This document shows, piece after piece, positions 46,357 through 54,837 of a DNA stretch of 64,000 bases; position 1 is the first letter of the stretch, and each line of letters begins with the position of its first letter. Source of the DNA: Hyphococcus sp. (GTDB lineage Bacteria > Pseudomonadota > Alphaproteobacteria > Caulobacterales > Parvularculaceae); the NCBI GenBank assembly GCA_013002535.1, contig JABDJK010000059.1, positions 1 to 64,000 of the forward strand. The letters are read 5' to 3'. The translations under genes and the position numbers were made by a program. The notes below the pieces were generated by a model. That model saw only the letters and a program-made list of their open reading frames with translations. It searched no databases and was not told the DNA's origin.

Positions 46357-47156
46357 GCCTTTGCGTCCTTGTCCTTCGGCAACACAGCCGACGACTGGTA
46401 GTTCTTTGCAAGCTGGCCGCCATCCACATAAATGCTCTGGCCAGTGATAAATGACGCAGCGTCGCTGGCGAGGAACCGTACAACTTCGGCAACCTCATCG
46501 GGATCGCCAACACGATTCAACGGAGTTATTTTTCGCAGCGCTGCTTTGTCCTCATTGGCCTCGCCCTCGCCCTTAATCGCGCCGAGACCGATGATATTCG
46601 CGCGCGAATTATATGGTGAAAGCGCCATGGCGATTGCTTTGGTCATCTGCAAAAGCCCGCCCTGCGACGCCGCAAAAGCGACGTGATCTCCGGCGGCAGT
46701 CACCGCCTCTATTGATCCAATATTAACGATGGACGTATCCGGCGCGCGCGTTGTTTCATCTTGCTTTGCCTGTTTGATGAATTGTTTCGCCGCCGCCTGG
46801 TTGATCAAAAACGACCCGCGCAAATTCGCGGCGATGACGCGTTCAAAGTCTTCTTCCGAGGTTTCGAGAAAGCCGGCGGTAAATCGATGCATAACCATGT
46901 GCGCCAAAACATCGACGCGATCGTAAACGTCAAGGGTCTCCGCAACGATATTATGGACGTCGAGCCGATTGGCGACATCAGCGTGAACGAAGGTCACAAT
47001 AGCGCCAGTTTCTTTCAACTCAGCCGTGAACGCCGCGCCTCGCTCTTCATTGATATCAGCAAGAACCAGCTTGTCGCCATTCGCCGCGAACATCCGAGCG
47101 CACGCTGCGCCGACGCCCTGAGCGGCGCCGGTGATAATGATTGATCTTCCGCTCAT
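46353..47156 (-). CDS. SDR family protein with altered catalytic Tyr and Lys
   Basis: The 267-residue protein has the full short-chain dehydrogenase architecture: cofactor motif TGAAQGVGAAC (residues 10-20), the central NIGSIEA with the catalytic-type Ser, and a C-terminal GQSIYVDGGQ. The catalytic YxxxK is, however, FAASQ: in HVAFAASQGGLLQMTKA both the Tyr and the Lys are replaced. Direct codons (TTT and CAG) confirm this. It may be a non-catalytic Rossmann protein, or a deviant enzyme. It is convergent with trcR, overlapping 4 bases. Confidence 0.88.
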   Translation of the reverse strand: MSGRSIIITGAAQGVGAACARMFAANGDKLVLADINEERGAAFTAELKETGAIVTFVHADVANRLDVHNIVAETLDVYDRVDVLAHMVMHRFTAGFLETSEEDFERVIAANLRGSFLINQAAAKQFIKQAKQDETTRAPDTSIVNIGSIEAVTAAGDHVAFAASQGGLLQMTKAIAMALSPYNSRANIIGLGAIKGEGEANEDKAALRKITPLNRVGDPDEVAEVVRFLASDAASFITGQSIYVDGGQLAKNYQSSAVLPKDKDAKA

Positions 47157-47313
47157 GGCTTATCCTACATTCGTACTGTTCACATTCGAGTCTTCGGCAA
47201 ATAAATAGGCGGCGCAAGATCCCTTATGCGCCGCCATTTCAATTTTGGATGCATCATCCTCGGTCTGGTGAATACTCACCGACACAATACTCTAATTTTG
47301 TTTTCCGCCGCGC

Positions 47314-47493
47314 TTAATGCGGCTTCATCTTGGCCCTGAGCGTCTCAAGCTCGTCTTTGATTTTCAACTTCTGGCGTTTTAATTCAACGACTTTCAACTC
47401 ATCGAAACCGGGGTGTTTGGTCTCTGTTGTTATAGCCGCTTCAAGCTCTTGGTGTCGCACATTTAGCGTTTCCATGTGAGCCTTTATCGCCAT
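47314..47493 (-). CDS. YdcH/DUF465 family small protein
   Basis: From ATG 47493 the protein has 59 residues and is mostly one helix pair: METLNVRHQELEAAITTETK, KVVELKRQKLKIKDELE and LRAKMKPH. This is the DUF465 (YdcH) fold of paired helices found across Proteobacteria; its function is unknown. The start at 47562 is rejected because it adds non-family residues. Another family member is at 48764-49063. Confidence 0.82.
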   Translation of the reverse strand: MAIKAHMETLNVRHQELEAAITTETKHPGFDELKVVELKRQKLKIKDELETLRAKMKPH

Positions 47494-47646
47494 ATTCGGC
47501 CTCCTTTTGGTGTTTTGAAGGGTTATATCTAAGCATGAAATCGCCCCGTTTGTCACGTGCAAAGGTGTAAACGAAAATAAACCATAGGGCTTTGCAAATC
47601 CTTATGGCAATCACTATGTATTGGTTTGCAAATACCTGAGTTTCCT

Positions 47647-48240
47647 ATGGAATCGCCCAAGCGGATCATCGTTGGCGTAACCGGCGCTTCCGGTTCAATT
47701 TTTGGTGTGCGGGCGCTAGAAGCGCTGCGTGAATGTGGCGTTGAAACGCATCTTATTGTCTCGCGCGCTGCAGAGATGACCCTTCGTTATGAACTCGATA
47801 TGTCATCGGCAGATTTGGAAGCCAAAGCTGATGTTCGACACGCGGTTGGCGATATCGGCGCAGCAATTTCCTCTGGGTCTTTTGAAACACTCGGCATGCT
47901 GATTGCTCCATGCTCCGTCAAAACCATGTCGGAAATTGCGACCGGCGTCACCACCAGCCTCATGTCGCGTGCGGCGGATGTCGCCCTGAAAGAACAACGT
48001 ATATTAGTGTTGATGGTGCGTGAGACGCCGTTTCATCTGGGTCACCTGCGCACCATGACCAGCCTTGCGGAGATGGGCGCTGTTATCGCACCACCCCTGC
48101 CCGCGTTTTATGCCGAACCGCAAAGTGTTGATGATCTTGTCGATCAGTCAGTCGGACGGGCGCTTGACCAGTTCGGTCTGTCGTCCTCCCGCACCCGCCG
48201 TTGGGGCGAAGACATTGAAAGAGGCAATCGCAAATCGTGA
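47647..48240 (+). CDS. ubiX: Flavin prenyltransferase UbiX
   Basis: UbiX joins dimethylallyl phosphate to FMN, making the prenyl-FMN cofactor of UbiD decarboxylases in ubiquinone synthesis. From ATG 47647 the protein has 197 residues: RIIVGVTGASGSIFGVRALE, HLIVSRAAEMTLRYE, PCSVKTMSEIATGV, RETPFHLGHLRTM and GAVIAPPLPAFYAEPQSVDD, all the standard blocks. An upstream TTG (47626) is unlikely. The gene overlaps the TIGR02444 gene by 4 bases. Two TTTGCAAAT repeats lie 14-56 bases upstream. Confidence 0.94.
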   Translation: MESPKRIIVGVTGASGSIFGVRALEALRECGVETHLIVSRAAEMTLRYELDMSSADLEAKADVRHAVGDIGAAISSGSFETLGMLIAPCSVKTMSEIATGVTTSLMSRAADVALKEQRILVLMVRETPFHLGHLRTMTSLAEMGAVIAPPLPAFYAEPQSVDDLVDQSVGRALDQFGLSSSRTRRWGEDIERGNRKS

Positions 48241-48767
48241 GCGGAAACGACGCACGGAACTTCACGCCCTGGTCAATCGAAACTTACAAAAAACCCGGCG
48301 TCGAAACAGCATTGCTCGAATTGCAGGACAAATGCGATTTCAATGTGAACATAGCCCTTTGGGCGTGCTGGTGCGCAGAATATTACGGCGCGATCGAAGA
48401 GTTGCTGTTACGCAAAGCGATTGACATGACAGCGCGCTGGAACCGTGATGTTACCGTATCGCTTCGCCGCGCTCGGCGGGCGGTAAAGGCGGCGGACGGC
48501 GACGACAAACTCTATGAGGATATCAAATCGGCAGAATTGGCCGCGGAATTCGCCGAACAAGAAATTCTCATCAAGCTCATTGAAGCGGCGCTGTCCGAGG
48601 CGTCAACTGAGGACAATTCCCGCCGACGCGCTGCAAAAAACCTAACTACTTACGCCAGCCTAATCGGAGCGCCGTCGAGGCCTGGATTTTCAATCCATCT
48701 ACTGGAAACGTTAATCGAAGGCGTTTACCAATCAGACGAAACAGCAGGTACGGATTCCGACGCATGA
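48237..48767 (+). CDS. TIGR02444 family protein (DUF2390)
   Basis: The 176-residue protein begins with GTG overlapping the ubiX stop. The motifs SIETYKKPGVETALLELQDK, VNIALWACWCAEYYG and NLTTYASLIGAPSRPGFSIH place it in TIGR02444, an alphaproteobacterial family of unknown function with a helical, cysteine-containing N-terminus. Context with ubiX suggests a link to ubiquinone or membrane metabolism, by proximity only. It overlaps the following YdcH gene by 4 bases (ATGA). Confidence 0.85.
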   Translation: MSGNDARNFTPWSIETYKKPGVETALLELQDKCDFNVNIALWACWCAEYYGAIEELLLRKAIDMTARWNRDVTVSLRRARRAVKAADGDDKLYEDIKSAELAAEFAEQEILIKLIEAALSEASTEDNSRRRAAKNLTTYASLIGAPSRPGFSIHLLETLIEGVYQSDETAGTDSDA

Positions 48768-49063
48768 CTGAGGGCGAACCGCCAATTGACGACGAGTTGG
48801 AAAAAACCAATTTCAAAGTCATCGAAACCAAAAAGTTTGAAGCCCACGATATTGATTTCGACGGCGCCAATGATGAAGCTCGGGCGATCAAACTCGCCGC
48901 CTTGGAAGAAGAACACCGCGATCTTGACGCAGCGATTTTCGCCATGGAACAAACGTCGCCTTATGAACGCCTGACCATTGCCCGGCTTAAAAAGAAGAAA
49001 CTGCAGCTGAAAGACCAAATCGAAAAGATCAAAGACGCAATGCTGCCTGATATTATTGCTTAG
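48764..49063 (+). CDS. YdcH/DUF465 family protein with N-terminal acidic extension
   Basis: The 99-residue protein has a C-terminal YdcH-type helix pair (AIKLAALEEEHRDLDAAIFA, YERLTIARLKKKKLQLKDQI and EKIKDAMLPD) after an acidic 35-residue N-terminus. It starts 4 bases inside the TIGR02444 gene, ending the ubiX operon. Another member at 47314 lacks the extension. Two REP-like hairpins follow the stop. Confidence 0.84.
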   Translation: MTEGEPPIDDELEKTNFKVIETKKFEAHDIDFDGANDEARAIKLAALEEEHRDLDAAIFAMEQTSPYERLTIARLKKKKLQLKDQIEKIKDAMLPDIIA

Positions 49064-49130
49064 CTAGTCTCACTAATTCTCTCCCAGTTCCAAGAAAGGG
49101 CATCCCAAGCAAAAGATTTGTTTGTGACTC

Positions 49131-49203
49131 ATCCTCGGGTTTGTCCCGAGGATTTCAGGCAATTTTGTATGCATCCGGAGATCCTCGGAATAATTCCGAG
49201 GAT
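49131..49203. repeat. Pair of REP-like inverted repeats between convergent genes
   Basis: Two hairpins share the ATCCTCGG arm: ATCCTCGGG-N5-CCCGAGGAT (49131-49153) and ATCCTCGGAA-TAA-TTCCGAGGAT (49181-49203). Their tails (GACTCATCC on the left, GGATGACG on the right) face outward, as in a bacterial interspersed mosaic element. They lie between convergent genes and can also act as transcription terminators. Confidence 0.7.
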
Positions 49204-49261
49204 GACGTTGGCAATTAATTCAACCAAAGAACCCGAAAGCCATTCTTCCCAATAGAAAAAA

Positions 49262-49993
49262 TCACTTTTCCTTCTTTGCGCCGTACATAGCATTGTCCGC
49301 CGCTTCCATTGCTTCCTTTGAAGAACCGCCAGCGGCAATTTCAACAACGCCGCAAGAAATTGAAACATCAAAACTAACGCCGCCCCAATTTACCTTCGCG
49401 CTTGCTACTTTGTCGGCGAGATCATCGGCTTTTTTATCGGCCAACTCTTTGCCGGCTTGCGTTAACAAAACGCCGAATTCATCACCCCCCAGGCGACCGA
49501 CGATATCGGTCTGGCGAACATTGGCGGAGAGAATTTCTGCGACATGCCCGATTGCGGCATCGCCGGCGGAGTGACCCATGGTGTCGTTGATGGTTTTTAA
49601 CCCGTTCAAGTCAATGAAGATCAAGCTCGCCTGAACGCCATAGCGTTCGATCATCGCCATGGCGCGCTCCAGTTCACGCACGAAAGCGCGCCGGTTAAAG
49701 AGATCAACCAGCGGATCGCGGTCCGCAAGCTCTTCCAACTCGTTCATGCGCTTGCGCGTATCGACGAGTTCGCGGCGCAGTCCTTTGACTTCCTCCATCA
49801 ACGTGATCAGCGCTTCGCGCACTTTCGGCGTCAGCTCATTTTCGGGAACGCCAAGCAACACAATCTGATCACTTGGTTCAATATGTTGCAGCGATTGCGC
49901 AGAACGCGCGCCAGACGTCTCGGCGGCGCCGGTTTTCTCCGCCGGGCGCGTGGTGGTTTTCGTCGTCTGTTTTGGCGTTTCGCCAATTTTCAT
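49262..49993 (-). CDS. GGDEF-domain diguanylate cyclase
   Basis: The 243-residue protein makes the second messenger c-di-GMP. The N-terminal 75 residues are charged without a sensor domain, followed by a coiled linker (VKGLRRELVDTRKRMNELEE) and a GGDEF domain from about 80 to 240: DLFNRRAFVRELE, IFIDLNGLKTIND, and the active site GRLGGDEFGVLL. An RxxD product-inhibition site (RQTD) lies five residues before GGDEF. It is therefore likely active and feedback-controlled. No membrane segment or signal. Confidence 0.92.
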   Translation of the reverse strand: MKIGETPKQTTKTTTRPAEKTGAAETSGARSAQSLQHIEPSDQIVLLGVPENELTPKVREALITLMEEVKGLRRELVDTRKRMNELEELADRDPLVDLFNRRAFVRELERAMAMIERYGVQASLIFIDLNGLKTINDTMGHSAGDAAIGHVAEILSANVRQTDIVGRLGGDEFGVLLTQAGKELADKKADDLADKVASAKVNWGGVSFDVSISCGVVEIAAGGSSKEAMEAADNAMYGAKKEK

Positions 49994-50438
49994 CGCGTTC
50001 TATCCATGCGCAAAAAAAATGTTACACGTTGGTAATCGAGTCACGCCCTTGTGAGAATAGCAGATCGCAAATTCCATCATCGCGACTTGGCCTTTGTTGC
50101 TGAATTTCCGGTATAAAATTGGGTCATTCGTTTCAACGCTGCGCTCGAACGTTTCACCGCTTGGCCCTTGCCGCGACGTCCGTAACAGCCCACTTTGAAT
50201 TTGCGGATTTGGTCGTGCAAAGGTCCCCTTCTGTAGCATGGCCACCTCCCGCGTCCGGTGAGAGGAGGCGTCGGCACTCGCGCCCCCGTCTGTAGGCTGG
50301 CGTCTCCTCGTTCCGTTTTTCTGCCTATTCTAATGGACGTTTCGCTTCCCAATCGAAGCGCCTTACCCGTTCTTTCTTGCCGGGCCTATGAAGCCTGCTA
50401 TAAGCGCCGTTTTCCTTCGCGAGAGGCGTCGATATTCA
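49994..50438. other. 445-base leader and gap before purE
   Basis: No protein gene is convincing on either strand. The plus strand can form an imperfect hairpin from about 50163-50180 to 50211-50228 (GGCCCTTGCCGCGAC with GTCGTGCAAAGGTCC), then a 14-bp hairpin at 50262-50309 with T-run. The region may hold a non-coding RNA gene (6S RNA is a candidate in this place), or a leader for purE-purK. An ORF of 81 codons on the minus strand (50000-50245) is not family-like. Confidence 0.4.
50262..50320 (+). terminator. 14-bp hairpin with T-run upstream of purE
   Basis: GAGGAGGCGTCGGC (50262-50275) pairs with GCTGGCGTCTCCTC (50296-50309), 14 contiguous pairs including three wobbles, 20-nt loop, followed by GTTCCGTTTTT. 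It resembles an intrinsic terminator about 120 bases before the purE start, either ending an upstream RNA or acting as an attenuator. Confidence 0.55.
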
Positions 50439-50936
50439 ATGGCTGGCGACAAAGACAACCCAATCGTTGGGGTCATTATGGGCTCACGCTCGGACTGGCC
50501 GGTCATGGAACGCGCAGCGTCGAAGCTGGATACGCTCGGCGTTCCTTATGAAACACGCGTTGTGTCCGCCCACCGAACGCCAGACCGTCTTGTCGAATAC
50601 GCCAAGACAGCGAAATCCCGCGGGTTGAAAGTGATCATCGCTGGCGCGGGCGGCGCGGCGCATCTGCCCGGAATGACAGCGTCCATGACGCCGCTTCCAG
50701 TGATTGGCGTGCCGGTTCAATCAAAGGCGCTTCAAGGCATCGACAGTCTCCTTTCCATTGTACAGATGCCGGCTGGCATTCCGGTTGCAACCGTAGCAAT
50801 TGGCGAAGCGGGCGCGGCGAATGCCGGGTTGCTGGCGGCGGCTATTGTGGCGACAGGCAACGAAAAGATCGCCGAGGCACTGGATAAGTGGCGCGACGCA
50901 CAAACCGACGGCGTCGCCATCACTGTTGCTGACTAG
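50439..50936 (+). CDS. purE: N5-carboxyaminoimidazole ribonucleotide mutase
   Basis: PurE rearranges N5-CAIR to CAIR in purine synthesis. The 165-residue protein from ATG 50439 shows [32 protein letters not shown] with the catalytic His, [14 protein letters not shown] and [15 protein letters not shown], all class I motifs. A GAGAGGCG ribosome site precedes the ATG. A longer in-frame extension (from 50388) overlaps the leader region and is less likely. Its stop overlaps the GTG of purK (TAGTG). Confidence 0.95.
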   Translation: MAGDKDNPIVGVIMGSRSDWPVMERAASKLDTLGVPYETRVVSAHRTPDRLVEYAKTAKSRGLKVIIAGAGGAAHLPGMTASMTPLPVIGVPVQSKALQGIDSLLSIVQMPAGIPVATVAIGEAGAANAGLLAAAIVATGNEKIAEALDKWRDAQTDGVAITVAD

Positions 50937-52057
50937 TGCGAATAGCGACTTCATTAGCATCCAGTTCCGTCCTCGCACCGGGCGGCGTGATTGGCATTCT
51001 TGGCGGCGGCCAATTGGGACGCATGCTCGCAAAAGCGGCCGCGCGGTTGGGCTTCAAAACGTATATATATGCGCCGGAGGCGGTGGCGCCCGCCGGCGAT
51101 GTCTCCGCCGCGCGCTATGTAGCGTATTATACGGATGAAACGTCACTCGCGCACTTTGCTGAGCGCGTAGATGTCATCACTTATGAATTCGAAAATGTTC
51201 CGGCTGAGACCGTGGAAATTCTTGCCAAACTTGGCGCCACGGTTCGCCCTGGCGCCAAAGCGCTTGAAAAAGCGCAAGATCGCCTGGTTGAGAAACAGTT
51301 TCTGCAGGAAATCGGCGCCGGCACCGCTGCATTTCATGGCGTTGACAGCATCACCGACCTCGAAGCAGGCCTAAACCGCGTCGGCCGCCCGGCAATCCTG
51401 AAAACCAGGCGGCTCGGTTATGACGGTAAAGGCCAGACGCGCCTGACCGATAAAGATACCGATCTACCGGGCGCCTATGAAAAAGCGATTGAATTCGCCT
51501 GGGCCGAGGTTGGCGCGGCGCCGTCCATTCTCGAAGCCTTCGTCCCGTTTGAGCGCGAGATATCAATCATCGCCGCGCGCGGTGCGAATGGCGACATCGC
51601 CATGTACGATCCGGCGGAGAACGTTCATCGCGAAGGGATATTAAAGTCTTCTACCCTGCCCGCGAAAATTTCTTCTGAGACCGAGAAGAAAGCGCGCGAG
51701 ATAACGATGGCGCTAATGAACGCCCTTGAATATGTTGGAGCCGCGGGCGTTGAATTCTTTGTGCTGAAAGGGGGCGATCTTGTCGTCAATGAATTCGCCC
51801 CGCGGGTTCATAATTCCGGACACTGGACCCAAGACGCCTGCGCGGTCTGCCAGTTCGAGCAACACATTCGCGCTGTTGCCGGCTGGCCGCTGGGAAATCC
51901 GAATCGTCACTCGGACGTTGTTATGGAAAACCTTATCGGCGACGAAGCAAATGCGTGGCTTGAAATTTTAAGAGAGAAAAACGCCGCGCTTCATCTTTAC
52001 GGCAAGCGCGAGGCCCGCACTGGCCGAAAGATGGGCCATGTGAACAGGTTAAAATGA
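50936..52057 (+). CDS. purK: N5-carboxyaminoimidazole ribonucleotide synthase
   Basis: PurK uses ATP and bicarbonate to carboxylate AIR. The 373-residue ATP-grasp protein has GVIGILGGGQLGRMLAKAA near residue 17, ITYEFENVP near 85, LKTRRLGYDGKGQ near 155, EAFVPFEREISIIAARG and the C-terminal FAPRVHNSGHWTQDAC. The GTG start is linked to the purE stop. The 3' end overlaps by 9 bases with the convergent TorF-like gene. Confidence 0.95.
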   Translation: MRIATSLASSSVLAPGGVIGILGGGQLGRMLAKAAARLGFKTYIYAPEAVAPAGDVSAARYVAYYTDETSLAHFAERVDVITYEFENVPAETVEILAKLGATVRPGAKALEKAQDRLVEKQFLQEIGAGTAAFHGVDSITDLEAGLNRVGRPAILKTRRLGYDGKGQTRLTDKDTDLPGAYEKAIEFAWAEVGAAPSILEAFVPFEREISIIAARGANGDIAMYDPAENVHREGILKSSTLPAKISSETEKKAREITMALMNALEYVGAAGVEFFVLKGGDLVVNEFAPRVHNSGHWTQDACAVCQFEQHIRAVAGWPLGNPNRHSDVVMENLIGDEANAWLEILREKNAALHLYGKREARTGRKMGHVNRLK

Positions 52058-52837
52058 AGACGACAGGCTAAGGCCGAACCAAAAGCCGCTGCTTTTGGTC
52101 GTCCCCGCAATTGAATCATCGATCAGGCTGCCGCCAGCGATATCTGAACCGCCATAACGCGCACCGACTGATGCACTCGCGTTATCTGTGAATGCGTATG
52201 AAACATCAGCAGAGGCCGCCCCGTAGAGATAGTCTGCGCCGGCGTCATCGTCGATCACATAGCCAACGGCGCCGCCAAAATCGAAACTGGTGTTTTCAGA
52301 TATTGGATAGGAATGGCTGACCCCACCTTCAAAGGTTGTCGTATCGAACATGAAGTCTCGGTAAATGTAAAATGACGGCGATAAAACTGTATCGAATGAA
52401 ATGCCGCCGAATATTTCCAAGGTGTTCGCGCCTAGCCCATCGCCGTCTTCTTCGAAGATGTCGAAAAAACCGCTCATTAAATCCGGAAAGGTGTAATAGG
52501 TTACGCCGATGTCAAAGGACGTAACCCCATCGAGTGATGCGGAATATCCAGCGAACAGGTCCAATTCTTCTCCGCCGGGCGTTGCAATAAAGTCATCGTC
52601 GCCAACCGGCAGGTTTAACCACGCGCCGCCGTAGAAATTGCCGTAGCTCAAATCGATCCCCGGCTGAAAACTCGTTTCAGCGAACTGAATGCCGCGAAAC
52701 ACATAGCGGGATTCAAAAGCGACTGTTGTTGTAACGCTAAACTCTTCAGCGGATGCCGATGGCGCGCATGCTAGGCATACCGGCAGCGAAACAAGGATTG
52801 ATAACACAAGTTTTTTCACGAATTTCTCCAGGCTCAA
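52049..52837 (-). CDS. TorF-family putative outer membrane porin
   Basis: The 262-residue protein has a signal peptide (KKLVLSILVSLPVCLACAPS ending near ASAEE) and a beta-barrel pattern with alternating aromatic strands, TTVAFESRYVFRGIQFAETS, then a final strand GFWFGLSLSSSF with C-terminal Phe, typical of outer membrane assembly. Members of this TorF/TIGR02001 family are often next to glnK-amtB, as here (divergent, 276 bases), suggesting a role in nitrogen-compound uptake. Confidence 0.85.
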   Translation of the reverse strand: MSLEKFVKKLVLSILVSLPVCLACAPSASAEEFSVTTTVAFESRYVFRGIQFAETSFQPGIDLSYGNFYGGAWLNLPVGDDDFIATPGGEELDLFAGYSASLDGVTSFDIGVTYYTFPDLMSGFFDIFEEDGDGLGANTLEIFGGISFDTVLSPSFYIYRDFMFDTTTFEGGVSHSYPISENTSFDFGGAVGYVIDDDAGADYLYGAASADVSYAFTDNASASVGARYGGSDIAGGSLIDDSIAGTTKSSGFWFGLSLSSSF

Positions 52838-52893
52838 GATACGGATTTATTCCGTACACACATTGAATCGATCGATTTTCAGCCTGTCGTAAT

Positions 52894-52910
52894 TTTGTGC
52901 GTCGCACAAA
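52894..52910. promoter_or_regulatory. 17-bp perfect palindrome in the glnK/porin intergenic region
   Basis: TTTGTGCGTCGCACAAA is a perfect inverted repeat with a central T. It lies 57 bases upstream of the porin start and 204 upstream of glnK, a likely regulator site. NtrC boxes have the opposite half-site order (GCAC first), so the identity of the regulator is open. Confidence 0.5.
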
Positions 52911-53007
52911 CAAAATTCCAAAAATTAGCCTATTTCGCGTCTAGATGACGCATTTCTAGCGTATTACGCCAACAATTTCGACAATTTAGCCAAACCTGCG
53001 ACAAATG

Positions 53008-53043
53008 TTGTGCGGCGCCAAAATTTTATCTTGCGCTGCACAA
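53008..53043. promoter_or_regulatory. Spaced inverted repeat TTGTGC(G/A)GCGC upstream of glnK
   Basis: TTGTGCGGCGC (53008-53018) and GCGCTGCACAA (53033-53043) form an inverted repeat with one mismatch around a 14-base AT-rich centre, 71 bases before glnK. The TTGTGC half-site also makes up the palindrome at 52894, so the same factor may bind both. Confidence 0.45.
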
Positions 53044-53056
53044 ATTCTGCCCTTAG

Positions 53057-53452
<396 letters not shown>

Positions 53453-53484
53453 TTCAGCTAACAACCTCGAAGGCATTCTCTTCA

Positions 53485-54795
53485 ATGACCAAGAAATCTT
53501 TATTACTATTTTTTACTGTATTGCTTGCGATTGCCGCGGGCCCGACATTTGCGCAGGATGCGCCCGCCTATCCCGCAGCCACTGACGCTTCGGTATTTGT
53601 ATTCAATACAACGTTGTTTCTAATCTCCGGTATGGTCGTCATGTTCATGGCCGCTGGCTTTTGCATGCTGGAAGTGGGGCTCGTGCGCGCCAAGAATGCG
53701 GCAACTATCTGCGTGAAGAATATCGCACTTTTTTCCATCGCCGGCATTATGGTCTGGCTGCTTGGCTACAATCTCATTTACGGCGTTGCTGAAGGCGGGT
53801 TTATCGGCAAATTCGGTATATGGGGCGCAGACGACGCTGACTGGGCGCAAACAGGGTATGCCGCAAGTTCCGACTGGTATTTTCAAATGGTGTTTGTCGC
53901 AACCGCTGCGTCGATTGTTTCCGGCACTGTCGCAGAACGCGTGAAACTTTGGCCGTTCCTTATTTTTGTCGCAGCCCTCACGGGCGTCATCTATCCTATA
54001 CAAGCATCCTGGGAATGGGGCGGCGGATGGCTCGACGCCAAGTTCGCTTTTGCAGATTTCGCTGGCTCAACCCTTGTTCATTCCACCGGCGGCTGGGCGG
54101 CGCTCGCCGGCGCCCTCGTTATCGGCGCGCGCGATGGAAAATACGACCAGACCGGCCGCGTGCACGCCATGCCCGGGTCGTCCCTACCCCTCGCAACGCT
54201 CGGCACCTTCATATTGTGGCTCGGCTGGTTCGGTTTTAACGGCGGGTCGCAACTTGCGCTTGGCTCCATTGACAACGCCATCGCTGTTGCGAAAATATTT
54301 GTGAACACAAATATGGCGGCGGCAGCAGGCGTTGTAACGGCGCTGGTGCTGACGCAACTTCTCTACAAAAAAGTTGATCTGACTATCACTTTGAACGGCG
54401 CCATCGGCGGTCTCGTTTCCATCACCGCATCGCCGCTTGAACCATCGATCGGCCTTGCCGTTCTTATCGGCTCTATCGGCGGCGTAATTGTAACGCTTGC
54501 CGTCCCGCTCCTCGACAAGCTCAAAATCGACGACGTTGTAGGCGCGATCCCGGCGCATTTATTCTGCGGAATCTGGGGCACGCTGGTTGTTCCGCTTTCG
54601 GACAAGTCCGCGAGCCTCATCGGTCAACTTGTCGGCGTAGTCTCGATCGGCGTCTTTGTCTTCACGATCAGTTTCGCGCTTTGGTACCTACTGAAACTTA
54701 CCACTGGTGTCCGCGCCAGCGAACCAGACGAGCAAATCGGCCTCGATAAAGCGGAGCTTGGAATGGAAGCCTACCCTGAATTCTCACCGGCTTAA
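53485..54795 (+). CDS. amtB: Ammonium transporter
   Basis: AmtB forms a trimeric ammonium channel in the inner membrane. The 436-residue protein has a cleavable signal (ending near TFAQ), then eleven hydrophobic helices. FVFNTTLFLISGMVVMFMAA opens TM1, and the pore region includes VHSTGGWAALAGALVIGARD with a conserved His, then AHLFCGIWGTLVVPL with the second pore-region His. The C-terminal tail (EQIGLDKAELGMEAYPEF) is the GlnK-binding regulatory segment. The gene is co-transcribed with glnK. Confidence 0.95.
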   Translation: MTKKSLLLFFTVLLAIAAGPTFAQDAPAYPAATDASVFVFNTTLFLISGMVVMFMAAGFCMLEVGLVRAKNAATICVKNIALFSIAGIMVWLLGYNLIYGVAEGGFIGKFGIWGADDADWAQTGYAASSDWYFQMVFVATAASIVSGTVAERVKLWPFLIFVAALTGVIYPIQASWEWGGGWLDAKFAFADFAGSTLVHSTGGWAALAGALVIGARDGKYDQTGRVHAMPGSSLPLATLGTFILWLGWFGFNGGSQLALGSIDNAIAVAKIFVNTNMAAAAGVVTALVLTQLLYKKVDLTITLNGAIGGLVSITASPLEPSIGLAVLIGSIGGVIVTLAVPLLDKLKIDDVVGAIPAHLFCGIWGTLVVPLSDKSASLIGQLVGVVSIGVFVFTISFALWYLLKLTTGVRASEPDEQIGLDKAELGMEAYPEFSPA

Positions 54796-54837
54796 CAAGT
54801 CGGCAGGGGGACGTCGCGCGCTGGTGACCAAAAATCG

